Source: Mycocentrospora acerina (taxonomy: Eukaryota; Ascomycota; Dothideomycetes; Pleosporales). From it: a stretch of DNA of 64,000 nt. Positions 24,201 through 36,106 of this stretch are shown here, piece by piece. A program made the translations under genes and the position numbers. The notes beneath the pieces were generated by a model. It worked only from the letters and a program-made list of their open reading frames with translations. It ran no database searches and had not been told where the DNA came from. Within the stretch, counting starts at the first letter, position 1; each line of letters opens with the position of its first letter. The stretch lies in assembly GCA_022701365.1 (NCBI GenBank), contig JAKUHH010000130.1, positions 62,001-126,000 on the forward strand. Direction: 5' to 3'.

Positions 24201-24735
24201 ATGGAAAGACGGATGTGATGGGGGTGTGGCGCAGAAGGGAAGGAAGGGGTTAACGTGTCCAATGTCTAGTTATGGGTTTGGTGTTTTGTCTGGTGTTTCT
24301 ATCTTGGACTAACGGACAGGCGGGCTGGTTGGTTTTGTTCGATTCTGCTGTGAATGTGGATTCTTGATAAATTAAGGAGGGGGAAAGAATAGTGTGTAAC
24401 TGAAGTGCGAGACCATTCGAATCAACTCTGCTTTTTGTATGAATGAGAAAGGATGGTTTAATTGGGGGGTTTTTTGTGTGCCATTCTTATGATTTCTATT
24501 GTGTAGACCCTGGAATGCGGGCTGCAGCCCGCACAAGCCACAGGGCTGGTTGTCTGCATGCCGAAGCTTAGGCGAACATCCACCTCATCATCCCCGCGCG
24601 CTGCATCTCAAGCCTCCCGCACCCCGCCAACACCCACCACTCACTACCCACGGCCTCTCTCTCTGTCCCTCTCTCTCTCACATACACACGCGCAGTCGAT
24701 GGATGCGAGGTAGCGCACACACCCACACACCCAAC
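24201..24735. other. Intergenic region
   Basis: 3' flank of the flippase and promoter of SRP72. The last ~150 bp are CT-rich with CTCTCTCTCT and CACACACACC tracts. No gene seen. Confidence 0.5.
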
Positions 24736-26870
24736 ATGGCCGCCTCGACAACAAAAACCCTCGCCTCGCTCCTCGCCCAGACCTCCCTCACCGACCACGA
24801 CGAAATCCTCAAAGCGGCCAATGCCGCCGTCAAAAAGTCCAAGACCGACGTCGACGCACAGCACGCAAAGGCCGTGGCGCTGCTCAACCTCGACCGCTAC
24901 GAGGATGCATTGAAGGTGTTTGAGGACGCGACGGGCCTGCAGGAGCGCGCGCGGTTCGAGCATGCGTATGCGCTGTATAAGACGGGGAATGCGACCAGGG
25001 CGGTGGAGATTGCGGCGCAGGCGGCCGAGGGCGCGGGCGCGGGGCGCGGGATGAAGCATATGCTTGCTCAGGCTGTACGTATGCGTGTGCACGTGTGTGG
25101 GGTGTTTTGGTGGTGGTGGTGATAGAGAAATGCAGAGGTGGTTGTGATGGGAAGCTAATGCATACACGCAGGCGTACCGCTCCGAGAACTTTGCCCAGGC
25201 TGCAAAGGTGTACAAGGAACTGGCGAGCCACCCCGTGGAGAGCGAGGAGTACGACATCCGCATCAACTCGGGCGCCGTCGATGCGCAGCTGGAGTGGACG
25301 GGCCAGGGCGAGCTGGCGCAGAAGAAGAAGCCCACGCGCGAGGATCTCGAGGTCTTTGAGACGGCCTTTAATGCGGCGTGTGGGAGCATTGCGCGCGGCG
25401 AGCTGGGCCAGGGCGAGGTGTGCCTCAAGCGGGCAAAGGACCTATGCAATGCTCTCTCCGATCTCAGCGAGGCGGAGAAGCAGGCCGAGCTGCTGCCGAT
25501 TACCGTGCAGCAGGTCTACGTCCTGACACAGGCGGGCAAGACAGACGAGGCGGAGCGGCTGGCTGCCACGATTCCCTTTTCAGAGTAAGACCACCACCAC
25601 CACGCCACTGTTTGGCCATGCGAGGGGGAAAGCAGCTAACAGCAACAGCATCAAGGAGTTGTCGACCCGCTACATTGCCCAGGTGAACAGCATCGCCGCG
25701 TCCAAGGAGCACACAAACCCCTACCTCTCACACCGTCTCTTCCACTCGTCGCCGAAGCCCCCAGTCACGGACCAGCACTTTTCGTTCCAGTCCAACATCC
25801 TGCGCCAGGACGAATATGTCATTTCGTTGCTCTCGCAAAAGACATCTGGCGTTGCATCGTCGACGGAGAAGGTCATCTCGGCGACTCCCGCCCCCACGCT
25901 GCTCCCCGCCGTCAACATGGCAGCAGTCCTGAATGCGGCAGCCCATACTCGAAACGCCGACACGGAGAAGGCTGCGCTCAAGGAAATCGTGCCTCTTTTG
26001 GAGAAGCGACCCAACGATGTGGGCCTGCTCCTCACTATTATGCACCTCTATGTCATTACAAACAACTACGCAGCAGCCACTCACCTGCTTGAGTCCTTTT
26101 TCAAGCGCCTCTCGGAAAGCGGCTCAGCATCTGATCTTGATGTGCGCTTCGCCCCGGGCCTCGTCGCCGCGCTCGTCTCCCTCTACGCGCAACAAGGCCG
26201 CCCCGGAGCCGCCAAGTCAGAACTCGCAAAAGCTGCAGAGTACTGGCGAAAGCCTCACAAATCCAAAACCGAAGCCCCCTCCAAGGCACTCATGGTCGCC
26301 GCCGGCACCGCCCTGCTCGACACACACAACCCGGACAATGTGCAAGCCGCGAGTGAAATCTTCCAATCCCTCTACGACCAAGACAACGAGGACCGCGCCG
26401 CAATTGCCGGCCTCGTCGCCGCATACAGCATCACCAACCCATCTGCCATCCCTGCCGACCTGCTCGCATACCTCCCCGAAGCCCCACGCCTCATCTCTGA
26501 CATTGATGCCGCGGCCCTCGAATCCGCTGGCGTCCCGCTCGGCACCCTCACCACGGTCAACATTACAGCCGCGGCGGCGCGCAAACGCAGCATCGCGCCG
26601 ACCCGCGCCGTGGCGCCGCGCTCCAAGCGCCTACGCAAAGCACGCATGCCAAAGGAGTTTGTCGACGGCAAGAAGATGGATGCAGAGCGTTGGCTGCCCA
26701 TGCGTGATCGCACATACTACCGTCCCAAGGGGCGGAAGGGCAAGAAGCGCGCCGAAGGGTTGACGCAGGGTGGTGTTGTGAGCGAGGAGAAGAGTCCTGC
26801 CGTGCAGCAGCAAAAAGGTGGGGCGGATAAAGGTAAAGGGAAGAAGAAGGGCAAGGGGGGGAAGTGGTAA
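24736..26870 (+). CDS. SRP72: Signal recognition particle subunit SRP72
   Basis: Protein subunit of the SRP ribonucleoprotein that targets ribosomes to the ER; it binds SRP RNA together with SRP68. Exons: 24736-25074, 25172-25584 and 25649-26870, giving 657 aa, the expected size. The N-terminal two thirds are helical TPR-like repeats (for example KAVALLNLDRYEDALKVFED). Near residues 555-625 is the SRP72 RNA-binding domain: SKRLRKARMPKEF, then KKMDAERWLPMRDRTYYRPK and a GRKGKKR stretch. The C-terminus is a Lys/Gly tail (KGKGKKKGKGGKW). Intron 1 has a GCTAAT branch site and intron 2 a GCTAAC branch site. Downstream lie a GGAA microsatellite and an assembly gap. Confidence 0.95.
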
Positions 26871-27030
26871 ACAATTTTTTTGGGGGAGGGAATGTAGTTG
26901 TAGTGTTTGTGGTAGTAGTGATTGGATGGATGATCAAATATTCAAAGTCGAATCACCAATTTTTTTTATTTTCTTATTTTTTTTTTGCAAAATTCCCGAG
27001 GTAGGTAGGTAGTTGTTTGAAAACAAGCAA

Positions 27031-27079
27031 GGAAGGAAGGAAGGAAGGAAGGAAGGAAGGAAGGAAGGAAGGAAGGAAG
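27031..27079. repeat. (GGAA)n microsatellite
   Basis: About twelve GGAA units. Purine-only on the plus strand, adjacent to the G run and the N gap. Confidence 0.92.
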
Positions 27080-27165
27080 AAGAAAAGTGTCTTGTACATT
27101 TACTTGTTTGTACAATTGATGCATGCAGCCAATTTCCGCTGAACGGAGGGGGGGGGGGGGGGAAA

Positions 27166-27400
27166 NNNNNNNNNNNNNNNNNNNNNNNNNNNNNNNNNNN
27201 NNNNNNNNNNNNNNNNNNNNNNNNNNNNNNNNNNNNNNNNNNNNNNNNNNNNNNNNNNNNNNNNNNNNNNNNNNNNNNNNNNNNNNNNNNNNNNNNNNNN
27301 NNNNNNNNNNNNNNNNNNNNNNNNNNNNNNNNNNNNNNNNNNNNNNNNNNNNNNNNNNNNNNNNNNNNNNNNNNNNNNNNNNNNNNNNNNNNNNNNNNNN
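27166..27400. other. Assembly gap (235 N) bounded by G homopolymers
   Basis: The gap is flanked by a run of about 15 G on the left (followed by AAA) and 16 G on the right. Scaffolding across a region that could not be sequenced is the likely reason. The true length is unknown. Confidence 0.95.
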
Positions 27401-27593
27401 GGGGGGGGGGGGGGGGTAAGTTTAAATAGACTATGCCATTTCACTTTACTTTTACTCTCTCCCCCCTCTCGACCAACTCACCACGTCTAAAACAACCCAA
27501 CTCAACCCAACCGAACACAAGATGACGAAACATCCTCCCTGAACAGCCAACTCAACAACCACTTTATATAATAATATATATATATATAAAAGG

Positions 27594-29711
27594 CTAACCC
27601 TCCCCTCCACTCGCATTCTCATCATCCGAGTCCTGGTCCCACTTCTGCTCTGGCGCGTGTACCTGCTGCTGGTGCTGGTGCTGGTGAGATTTATTCTCGC
27701 GAACACGCTTGGTAGCCTCGACGCCGCCAGAGGTAAGGTACAAGAAGGTGGGATCTTTGTAGTTGTCGAGGTGAGTGAAGAAGGTGTTGAATCTGTGAAA
27801 AAAAATTCAGAATGATTAGTCCACAAGTATATTATTGTTGTTGGAATGGAAGGGTTTTGGATAAAAATGTGAAAAGATGAGGGGTTTTGAAGAGAGATTT
27901 AAAAAAAAACAAAAAAAACTCACTGGTTACCCTCTGCTTCCTCTCTAAAGATTCGCTGATAGATCTCGCGCTCTTTAAACTCCTCAATCTGCTTTTCGTA
28001 CTTTGCAAAGTCGAGGGGTTCGCGGTCGTTTTGCGAGGCCGTCTTGAGGTTGTACGAGTCGAAGACGGGGCGCTCGAGCAAGAGACCCAGACCGGGGGCT
28101 TTGGGGATTCGGACAACCGTGTTGCCGAAGCTGGTCTTCATGATGGCGGGGTTGGTGCCGCATCGTACCGTCAGTGCCGCCATGCCGACCATCTTGCGGA
28201 TCTGGTGCATCATGAAGCTCTGGCCGTGGACTTTGAGGCTCAGCCATTCCGTGTCATTGATGATAATGGGCTTGGGCGCAATCTTGAAGGATTTGATGTA
28301 GCGTTGGGCGGATTTGTCGGTGAACTTCTTCTGGACCGTGTAGTTGTGGAATTTGACGGTTCCAAGGTATTGGTTCAGCGCGGCTTGGACGCGTTCCTGG
28401 CGCTCGGGAGATATACGGTAGGCCTTTTTGGCGTCAATGTAGGCTGCTTTGAGGGCTTTGATTGCTTCTTCGAGGGCGGGCTGGTTGACGGTGCCTGGGG
28501 GGAGAGGGATAGAGCCGTCGGTTTGGTTGTCGAGAGTGAGGTTGGGCGTGTTTTCTTGGATTGCGGCTATTGTGTCTTTGACTTCCTCGGCGGCCTGGTC
28601 GACGTCCATTGCTTCACTGGCGTTGTTGGGTGCTGCCTCGGTAGGCTTGACCGTCTTCTTCGCGTCGTCGAGGGAAGCGTCAATGAGTGGGTCGCCTTCC
28701 GGTGCATCGGTGGCCTCGACGTTGTAGAGGGCCTCTTCAACGAGCGGCTTGATCGAGTCGTCCAGCGTGTCCAGGATAGGCTTGATGTACTTGTCCTCGA
28801 CCTCGGGCCAGAAGTGGGCCACTTCAGCCTGCCTCTTGCGGTACTCCTCAACGTCATTCTCCTTCTCGGCAAACTCCTCGAGCTTCTTCCCCAGGTAGCT
28901 GGACGGGTGGGGCGGGAGGAACGAGTGGGTGGGGATCAGATATTCGTACCAGCGCGAGTCGCAGGCCTGGTAGCAGCTGAAGGAGCCAATGGTGCGCTGG
29001 ATGCCCCAGACCCTGATCTGGTCGTTGAGGTGGCTGTTGATCTTGTCGACAATGTCGTCGTCCTCGACAATCAGCTTCAGCGAAATGACGTTCCCGGCGG
29101 CGTGGACGCCCTTGTCGGTGCGGGCGCAGCGGACGAGCGACGACTTCTTGGGGTCGTCGGCGTTGGCCTTTGAGATTGCGCCGGCGGCGACAAAGGCGCG
29201 GAACAGGTCGCCCTCGATGGTCTTTTGCTTGTTGTCAATCTGCATGCCCTTGTAGCCGGTGCCCGAGTAGCCGACCATGACGGCGACCTTGCGCTTCGGC
29301 TTGCGCTCCTCGGCCTCGATGTCCTCGGGGGCAAAGGCGGCGGGCAGCTCGGAGCGCTCAGCGGCGTCCTGGTCCTTGTAGCGGGCCTGCTGGGCTTCGT
29401 TGCGGCCGCGGCGGTCTAGTTGCGAGGCACTTGCTTAGTTAGACGCGGGCTTGGGCGCGGGCGGCGGGCACGTACGCATGTTCCTTACGCCCCATATTCC
29501 TCTTCTTGCTCTGATGGCTGCCGTGCTGAAGGCTGCGGCCGCCTCTGCCTCGCCCGCCGCCTCGCCCGCGGCCCTGTCGGCTGTCGTCCCACTTGCGCTT
29601 CCGGTCGCGGTCCGACGAGTCGTTGTTGTCGTTGTTGCTGTTGCTGTCGCCGCGAGACGCCGCGGGGTCAGCCATTGGCGGCGCGGAAGGCTTCTCGGCA
29701 GCGTGGTCCAT
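27594..29711 (-). CDS. PUS1: tRNA pseudouridine synthase 1 (TruA family)
   Basis: Converts uridine to pseudouridine in tRNAs and U2 snRNA. Exons on the minus strand: 29711-29489, 29415-27924 and 27792-27594, giving 637 aa. The N-terminus is disordered and basic, with GRGRGGGRGRGGR repeats. The TruA core begins AVMVGYSGTGYKGMQ at ~119. The catalytic aspartate is in RCARTDKGVHAAGN (Asp ~175). The second half carries HGQSFMMHQIRKMVGMAAL and NTFFTHLDNYKD, the latter joined across the last intron (phase 2). The region around residues 290-400 is a low-conservation acidic insert typical of fungal Pus1. The tail has a HQHQHQQQ run and acidic residues. It is divergent to the TFIIE alpha gene. Confidence 0.93.
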
Positions 29712-30329
29712 GGTCGGGAGCAGGCGTGCATGGGATGGGCGGACGGCGGAGAGCGGAGGGCGAGAGTGCGACGCGAGCCAGACGAGCCGTGGGGTGGGAG
29801 CCGCGCAACTTTTTGTGAACGCGAAGCTTGGCGCGGCAGTACGCGTGCATACGCCGAATACGCTGCGTGGAGGTGCGACTGCAACTCCAGGTATTCGTAG
29901 TCTAGTAGTGTTAGTAGTCATTGTGGTCATGGTAATGATTATAGCAAGTGTAGCAATTCCAGTAGTCGCCCCAGCAGAGAACAGCCCCCAACTCTACTCT
30001 ACCACAACATGCTGCATGCCATCTTGTCTTCGTCTGCTCGTCCTCTCACCGCCCGCGTGACCGCCTTGCAACCTCCATTGCATCGTCCTCTCCTTGTCCC
30101 TCCCTCTCGACAGCCACACCGTCTCACTCGCGGGCAGCCTTTGTACAGCAGAAAGAGAGGTGCTCGACTGTCTCTGCGTAAAATCTGCCCTCAAATTGCA
30201 GCCCTCGACCCGCAACCTGTGCCGGCGCACCATTCCAAACAAACCTAGGCTGCATCTGCCTGCCTGACCACACTCGACTACACTCTACCACACTCCACTA
30301 ACACTACCACCACTTCCACTACTACCACC
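29712..30329. promoter_or_regulatory. Divergent upstream region of PUS1 and TFIIE alpha
   Basis: 618 bp between start codons. The TFIIE side has repeated CCACACTC / CTACCACC units just before the ATG (about 30268-30328), forming a C/A-rich leader. No clear TATA box. Confidence 0.5.
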
Positions 30330-31738
30330 ATGAGGGACCCCGTCGACGCCTCCAAAGAGCTGGTTCGCCTCGTAGTGCGCATGTTCTACGAGACAGAACA
30401 CATGGTAGTCATCGATGCCCTCTGCTACCATGGCGCCTTGACCATCCAGGATTTTGTCCAGATCCTCGACGCCGGCAAGAACTCCAAGGCCGTAGGAAAA
30501 ATTGTCGGTAGGCTCAAGGAGGCAGGGCTGTGCATGGTGCAAGTCACACCACCGACTCTTCTCCTCACAATGCTGACAGACGTAGCTACAACCAGCAAAT
30601 CAAACGTGAAGGCGCCACTAAGCAGACCAGCAAAGAATACTACTACATCGACTGGCGCCATGCCATCGACTCGTGCAAATACAAAATCCACAAGATCCAC
30701 GAACGAGTAAACAAAGATGCAAAACCCACGACTGAAAAAGCAGAGTTCAAATGCCCCCGCTGCAGGTCAGAGTTCACCATGATGGATGTAATCGACAGAC
30801 CCGACCCCGAGGGATGTGCAAGCGGCTTCCTCTGCGCCCGCTGCAACTATCCACTCGATGAAATCGACGAGGGAGGCCAGGCTGACGATGCAAACGACGA
30901 CACGCCCGCCAAATTCAACAAGCAGTTCCACCCCCTCATTACCCTTATGGGCGAAATCGACGGCCTCCAAATCCCCGCTGTAGAAGGAAAAGACGCCGTC
31001 ACAAACCTCATCGAACTCCCTCGCGACAAAACCATCGACCCAGGTACCAAGCACGAAGTTATCGACGACATTGTCTCTCGCCCCACCGCCGTCAAGGGCA
31101 TGGTCACAGGGCCCGAGAAGATTAGTATTCAAATCGGCTCCAGCGCTGAGGTCAACGAGAAGCAACGTGCGGCAGACAAGGCCCGCCAGGAGAAGATTGC
31201 CATGCAGAACCAGCTCCCCTCGTGGCACACCAAATCCACCATTGTCAAGGACGCCAACGCCACAACACCATCCATCAAGCAAGAATCCAACGGCACAGAC
31301 GGCACCTCGCCGACCATCAAAACCGAGCACGGCGCAGGCTCTAGTACAGCCAAGCCCGCAACCCAAGACCTCGACGGCATCTTTGCCCAAATTGAAGCCG
31401 AGCGCCGCAAAAAGGAAATGGAAGAAGACGATGACGATGATGAAGATGAGGATGAAGATGACGATGACGAATTCGAGGACGTGGCTGTTGGTATTGGTGG
31501 TAACACTACCACCAACAATAACAACATCAACAACAACAACATCAATAACAATAATAAAACCAGCAGCACCATCCAGCAAACCCCCACCCTCCCAGACGCC
31601 AAACGCATCAAACTCGACCTACCCATTCTCTCCACCCCTTCCACAGCCGCAACCCCCTCCAATGCCGCCACCCCTGCCGTTTCCACCGGAGACGGCGGCG
31701 AGGAAAGTGAAGAAGACGAGTTTGAAGATGTTAATTAA
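30330..31738 (+). CDS. TFA1: Transcription initiation factor IIE alpha subunit
   Basis: Large subunit of TFIIE, which recruits and stimulates TFIIH at RNA polymerase II promoters. Exon 1 is 30330-30529 and exon 2 runs 30580-31738, giving 452 aa. An alternative acceptor at 30585 removes two residues and leaves 450 aa; it sits further from the TGCTGAC branch site and may be the real one. The N-terminal winged helix reads LVRLVVRMFYETEHMVVIDA ... IQDFVQIL, then EYYYIDWRHAIDSCKYKIH. The zinc ribbon is FKCPRCRSEFT ... FLCARCNYPLDE. The C-terminal part is disordered: an Asp/Glu-only stretch near residue 352-371, Asn runs encoded by AAC/AAT repeats, and an acidic EESEEDEFEDVN end that resembles the acidic TFIIH-binding motif of TFIIE alpha proteins. 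Confidence 0.93.
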
Positions 31739-32543
31739 TTAATTTTTTTTTCTCGTTTCTTTCTTTTCATCTTTCTTCATACATGTATTGTGTGTTTTTT
31801 TTGGGATGTTTTCTGTTTCACGTGCTTGATGGGATGGGATGGGATGGGTCAGGATGGAATAGGTCATGACTTGACTTGACATGACATGACGTAGTGTATT
31901 ATAGCATAATAGTATCGCATAGCATAGCCATGGCGTTGGATAGGTGGAGGGATGGATGGATGGATGGATGAACTGCGGGGTCTTTGAGGGAGTGAAGAAG
32001 TAGGAGTGAAGAAGGAAGGAACGAATCAAATCAAGGGGATCAATCAATCGGGAGGAGCAAAAAAAAAAGGCGTTGTTTTTGTTGATTGGATTGGATTGGA
32101 AGGAGGGGAAAGGGGGAAAGGAGGGGAAAATAAAAAAGCTTTGGCTGTACTTGTTTGTTTGTTTGTTTTGTTTGACTTACTTGATGACTTACTTCATCAG
32201 GGAGGTGAAATGGGGTGGGGTGGAATACATGTTTGAGGGCGTTGGAAGAGAGAGCAAGAGTGGAAGTGGAAGTGAAAGTGAAAGTGAAAGTGAATGGGAG
32301 AGTGAGTGAGTGAGAAAAAGTGAGAGCGAGTAAGAAAAAGTGAGAGTGAGCGAGAGAAAGTGAGAGCAAGAAAGTGAGAGCAAGAAAGAGAAAATAGACT
32401 GGAAAAAAGGTCAGATTCATGCATGATCCATCCCTCCCCATCTTCATCAACACATATTCCTATAAAATCCCTAGTATTACACAAAGCGCACACCAAAAGA
32501 CTTCTATTCATTCATTCACTCCCAAACCCCCCCTTCGTCACAT
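31739..32543. other. Convergent intergenic region with short-unit repeats
   Basis: Between TFIIE alpha (+) and PDA1 (-). Contains GGGAT units (about 31829-31850), GGAT units (about 31950-31970), TTTG units (32153-32170), and a GAAAGTGAGAG-type purine tract (32250-32400). Minus-strand open frames here are translations of these repeats. Confidence 0.7.
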
Positions 32544-34197
32544 CTACGACGTCTGGGCAACTGCTGGCTTCTCGCTACCCATGTCGTGCTCCGTGTAGTA
32601 AAAGTTCTCCTCGGGGATACGTCCGCGGAGGAACTCGGGCTCCGAGCCACGCACGTAAATGTCCTCGAACAAAACCTTTGGTGTCGCCTCGGGCTCTGCC
32701 ATCTTCTCGGCAATCGCAACCTCGGCGTCAACGTCCGAACGTGCCTGCTTGTCGATGCCCTTGAGCTCCTCCTCTGTGGTGACGCCCCAGTCGAGGAGCT
32801 TGGTCTTGAGCCCGGCAATGGGGTCGTTGGTGCTGCGCATGCGCTGGATTTCCTCACGAGTCTAAGAGGTTGGTGTTAGTACTATGGACATGACAGGAAG
32901 AAGAAGAAGAGAAGAAAAAAAGAAGAAAAAAAACATACTCGGTAGGTGGTTCCGGGGTCGGACATGGAGTGACCTCCGTAGCGGTAGGTGACAAACTCGT
33001 ATACGAGGGGTCCCTTTCCGGCCGCGCAGTACTCCTTTCCGTACTTGACGGCGGCCTTGACGGCAAGGGCGTCCATGCCGTTGATCTTCAGACCGGGAAT
33101 GTACTGGCCACGCTTGTAGTAGTCGGTAATGGCCGAGGAGCGGTTGGCAGCGGTTCCCATACCGTACTTGTTGTCTGTCTTGTGTAAGCAGGAGATTGAA
33201 AAGTAGTGCAATGCAAGGACGCACTCTCGCAGCCAAAGATGACGGGCAGGTTCCACAGCTTGGCCATGTTGTAAGCCTCAAAGACCTGGCCCTGGTTGGA
33301 GGCACCGTCGCCGTACAGGGCGAGGGTGACGTTCTTCTTGTTCTCGTACTGGCACGCAAAGGCGATACCGGCGCCAATGGGGACCTGGGCACCGACAATA
33401 CCGTTTCCGCCGTAGAATCCAGGCGCAAACATGTGCATGGAGCCTCCCTTTCCGTAGGCAATACCCTCCCGCCTGCCGAGCAGCTCGCCAATGATGGACT
33501 TGACCGAGGCGCCGCGCATAAGGGCGAAGCCGTGGCAGCGGTAGGCGGTGATGAGATGGTCGGCGCGCTCAATGGCATGCTCAATGCCAATGGCAACGGC
33601 CTCCTGGCCCGTGGACAGATGGCAGAAACCGCGAATCTTCTTCTCCTTGTAGAGGCGGTCGGCGGCCATTTCCATGCGTCTAGCGGGGTAGGTCAGCGTG
33701 TGCTCGTGGCCAATTGCTCGTACATGTATGTATGCGTATATATATATACATGTATATGTGTATATGGATGCATGTGCATATGTACATATGCATGTATGGA
33801 TGGGTATAGATATGGGTATGGGTATGGGAGCAATCGTACCGCACAGCCACCATGTCGTAGTACATCTGCTTCAGCTCCTTCTTGGTCACGTCGAGCGTGT
33901 ACGGCGGCGGGTCGAGCTCGTACGTCTCAAAGGCCTCGTCCGAGAGACGCACCTGGAAGGGCTTGTCGTCCTCCTGCGGGCGCGGGGTCAGCCATGCCGT
34001 CTGCAAATCATGCCTGCCGTGAACGAGCCGTCACGTGGCAGGCAGGGCCGTCTCACCTCGGGGACCGTCTCCCTGTCCGTGTGCGACGATGCGGCGTCGG
34101 TGGTGACGAACCTGAAGGCAGGTCGCGCGGCGGCGGGGGCAACGGCATTGCGCCGGAAGGGCGACGCAATGCTCCTCCTGATGGTCCTGGACAGCAT
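32544..34197 (-). CDS. PDA1: Pyruvate dehydrogenase E1 component subunit alpha, mitochondrial
   Basis: Thiamine diphosphate-dependent decarboxylase subunit of the pyruvate dehydrogenase complex, which makes acetyl-CoA in the matrix. Exons on the minus strand: 34197-34057, 33973-33840, 33679-33225, 33174-32939 and 32861-32544, giving 427 aa. The N-terminus MLSRTIRRSIASPFRRN is Arg/Ser-rich with no acids, a mitochondrial presequence. Motifs: FCHLSTGQEAVAIG, YRCHGFALMRG, the ThDP motif GDGASNQGQVFEAYNMAKLW followed by NLPVIFGCENN, and the phosphorylation loop RYGGHSMSDPGTTYR. All introns are canonical. Ferrochelatase, also mitochondrial, lies directly upstream on the same strand. Confidence 0.97.
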
Positions 34198-34773
34198 GGC
34201 GGTGTCGGTGCGGGCAACGGGCGGTGCGAGGTGATGGGGGATGGAGGGCGGCGGAGTGGCAGCCGACTTGCGTTGACAAAGATTTCGGGAGGTTCAAGAG
34301 CTTCGCGGCGTCGGACATCGGCCTCGCCAAGCACGTCCCATCCCAACATCCCAACCATAAGCTGCGAAGCCTCAACACATGCGCCCAAGGCCTGCAGCGC
34401 TAGATATCGCTCCTCGCCGCCATGGCTCTTGCTGGTGCTAGTGCTGGTGCTGGTCCTACTGCTGCTACTGCGGCTACTACTGCTGCCGCCCACAGCAACA
34501 CGCTGCCACGCATTCGACCTGCCATCGCCATCCAGGTCGTGCCTGTTCCCTCCGAGACCCACCATGCCCCCCATGCCCCCATGCCATCACCGCATCACCA
34601 CCATCACCGGAGAAATTATCCCCCTATCAACTAATCAAGCCCAACATGCACAGACTACCCTATGCTTCTTCGGGCAGAATACACGTTTCGCCGTGTTGGC
34701 CATGTACCATATACTGTACTATACTATACTAGACTAGACATACATAATATACATCTCCTCCTACTACCCCGCA
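34198..34773. other. Intergenic region upstream of PDA1
   Basis: PDA1 promoter and ferrochelatase 3' flank. Contains a GCTGGTGCTAGTGCTGG repeat tract (about 34430-34465) and TACTATACTATACTAGAC units (about 34714-34737). No gene seen. Confidence 0.5.
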
Positions 34774-36106
34774 TCACGCCTCAATCGTCGGCAGGAGCTT
34801 TGTCTGCCCAGCAAAAAACTCCTTCTGCGCCAGACACCTCTCGCTCGTGCAGCCTGGACACCTCAGGCTCATCTGCGCGCTACATGCCACTCCGCTCTCC
34901 AGATGCGTCTTGGCGAGGTCTGCAAGAGCCTCAATGAAGACGGGGTTGCCGTTCAAGCTGTCCACGCGCTTCACGCCCTCGTGACCCTCTGCGTCCTCTC
35001 CAATCACCTCCTTGTCCAGCTCATACAGCGTCTCAATGTGGTCGCTCGTAAACGCAATGGGGATGAGCACCATGTCCGTCTGACCCTTCTTCATCAAGTT
35101 CTTGACCGTGTCCGAAGTCTGCGCTCCCAGCCATGGCTGTGGGCCAACCTGCGATTGCCACACCAGGCGGTACTTGTACTTCATCTTCAGTCGCTGCATA
35201 ACCGCGTACACGGTTGCTGCCACCTCGGCGGGGTACGGGTCGCCGCGGTTGACGACCGTCATGGGGAGACTGTGCGCCGAGAACAGTAGCACAACATTGT
35301 CCCTTCGCTCAGCCGGGTACTCGGCCAGCTTCTTCTCAATGTTCTGCGCAAACGCCTCCACCAGCCCAGAATGAGCTGGCCATCGGTCAATCACACTCCA
35401 CTTGATAGCACCCGCCTCGTCAACCTCTTCACCGCCTGCTCGCTTGCCTTCCAGTCTGGTCCGCCACTTCCACAGCTCATTGAGAGATGATCCGGTTGTC
35501 GAGCACGAGTACTGGGGGTACTGTGTGAATGCAACGGCCCTGCCGCCATTTCCTCCGCCAAACCCGTCGGCGAGCATCTGCTTGTATGTGTCCTCGGTCA
35601 ATGGGTTGGCGTAGCGGAAAGCAACATAAGGCTTATGCGGCGCTGTCTGTGGAGACGTCTTGTCGAGTATCTTGCACATTTCTGCTGCTTGGTACTCGGA
35701 CCACTTCCTGATGGGCGATCCTCCGCCAATTTCTGCATACTGCTTCTGAATCTTGGGTGTTCGTCTCCTTGCAATATAAGGTCCAATGTAATTCTGTAGC
35801 GGACCGAGCGGAATAAGGTCTTTGTCCGCCTATGATTGTTAACATGTTGCTTCTCAAACAAGACGCTGTCATACTTACAAAAAGAGCGCTCAAGAATCCG
35901 TGAACTTCATCAGTCGTCGATGGCCCTCCCATGTTCATGAATACTATAGCAGTCGGGCCCTGGGAGCCTGCAGCACCAGTCGCCGCCGGCGCCACGGTGG
36001 CATTGCCTCTTCTCCATTGTGGACTGTATGACGAGAGTATGGCTGTAGCGGGAATTGTCGATGATGCACGCTTTGCGGCAAGTGTCAATGGCGTGCGGAG
36101 TGCCAT
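34774..36106 (-). CDS. HEM15: Ferrochelatase, mitochondrial, [2Fe-2S]-type
   Basis: Inserts Fe2+ into protoporphyrin IX, the last step of haem synthesis, at the matrix face of the inner membrane. Exon 1 is 36106-35879 and exon 2 35829-34774, giving 427 aa. The N-terminus (MALRTPLTLAAKRASS...) looks like a mitochondrial presequence. Motifs: IVFMNMGGPSTTDEV, YPQYSCSTTGSS, LLFSAHSLPM, QSQVGPQPWLG, and the metal-site histidine in TSDHIETLYELD (His ~340). Four cysteines match the known Fe-S ligands of animal ferrochelatase: Cys ~185 in QYSCSTTG, and Cys ~400, ~403 and ~408 in CPGCTSERC. Saccharomyces Hem15 lacks this cluster, so the protein here is of the cluster-bearing kind. It is divergent to Ku70, with 408 bp between start codons. 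Confidence 0.96.

Larger units (their letters stand above)
26871..27593. other. Intergenic region with microsatellite, G runs and assembly gap
   Basis: Convergent region between SRP72 (+) and PUS1 (-). It contains a GGAA array (27031-27079), a G run (about 27148-27162), 235 N (27166-27400), another G run (27401-27416), and an AT-repeat tract (about 27569-27588) at the 3' end of PUS1. Confidence 0.85.

Noticed and set aside
27013..27444. Open frames spanning the N gap
   Set aside because: Most codons are N; the frames exist only because N is not a stop.
31739..32511. Minus-strand frames with Ser/Leu/His repeats
   Set aside because: Produced by purine-rich GAGT/GAAAGT tracts between two convergent genes.
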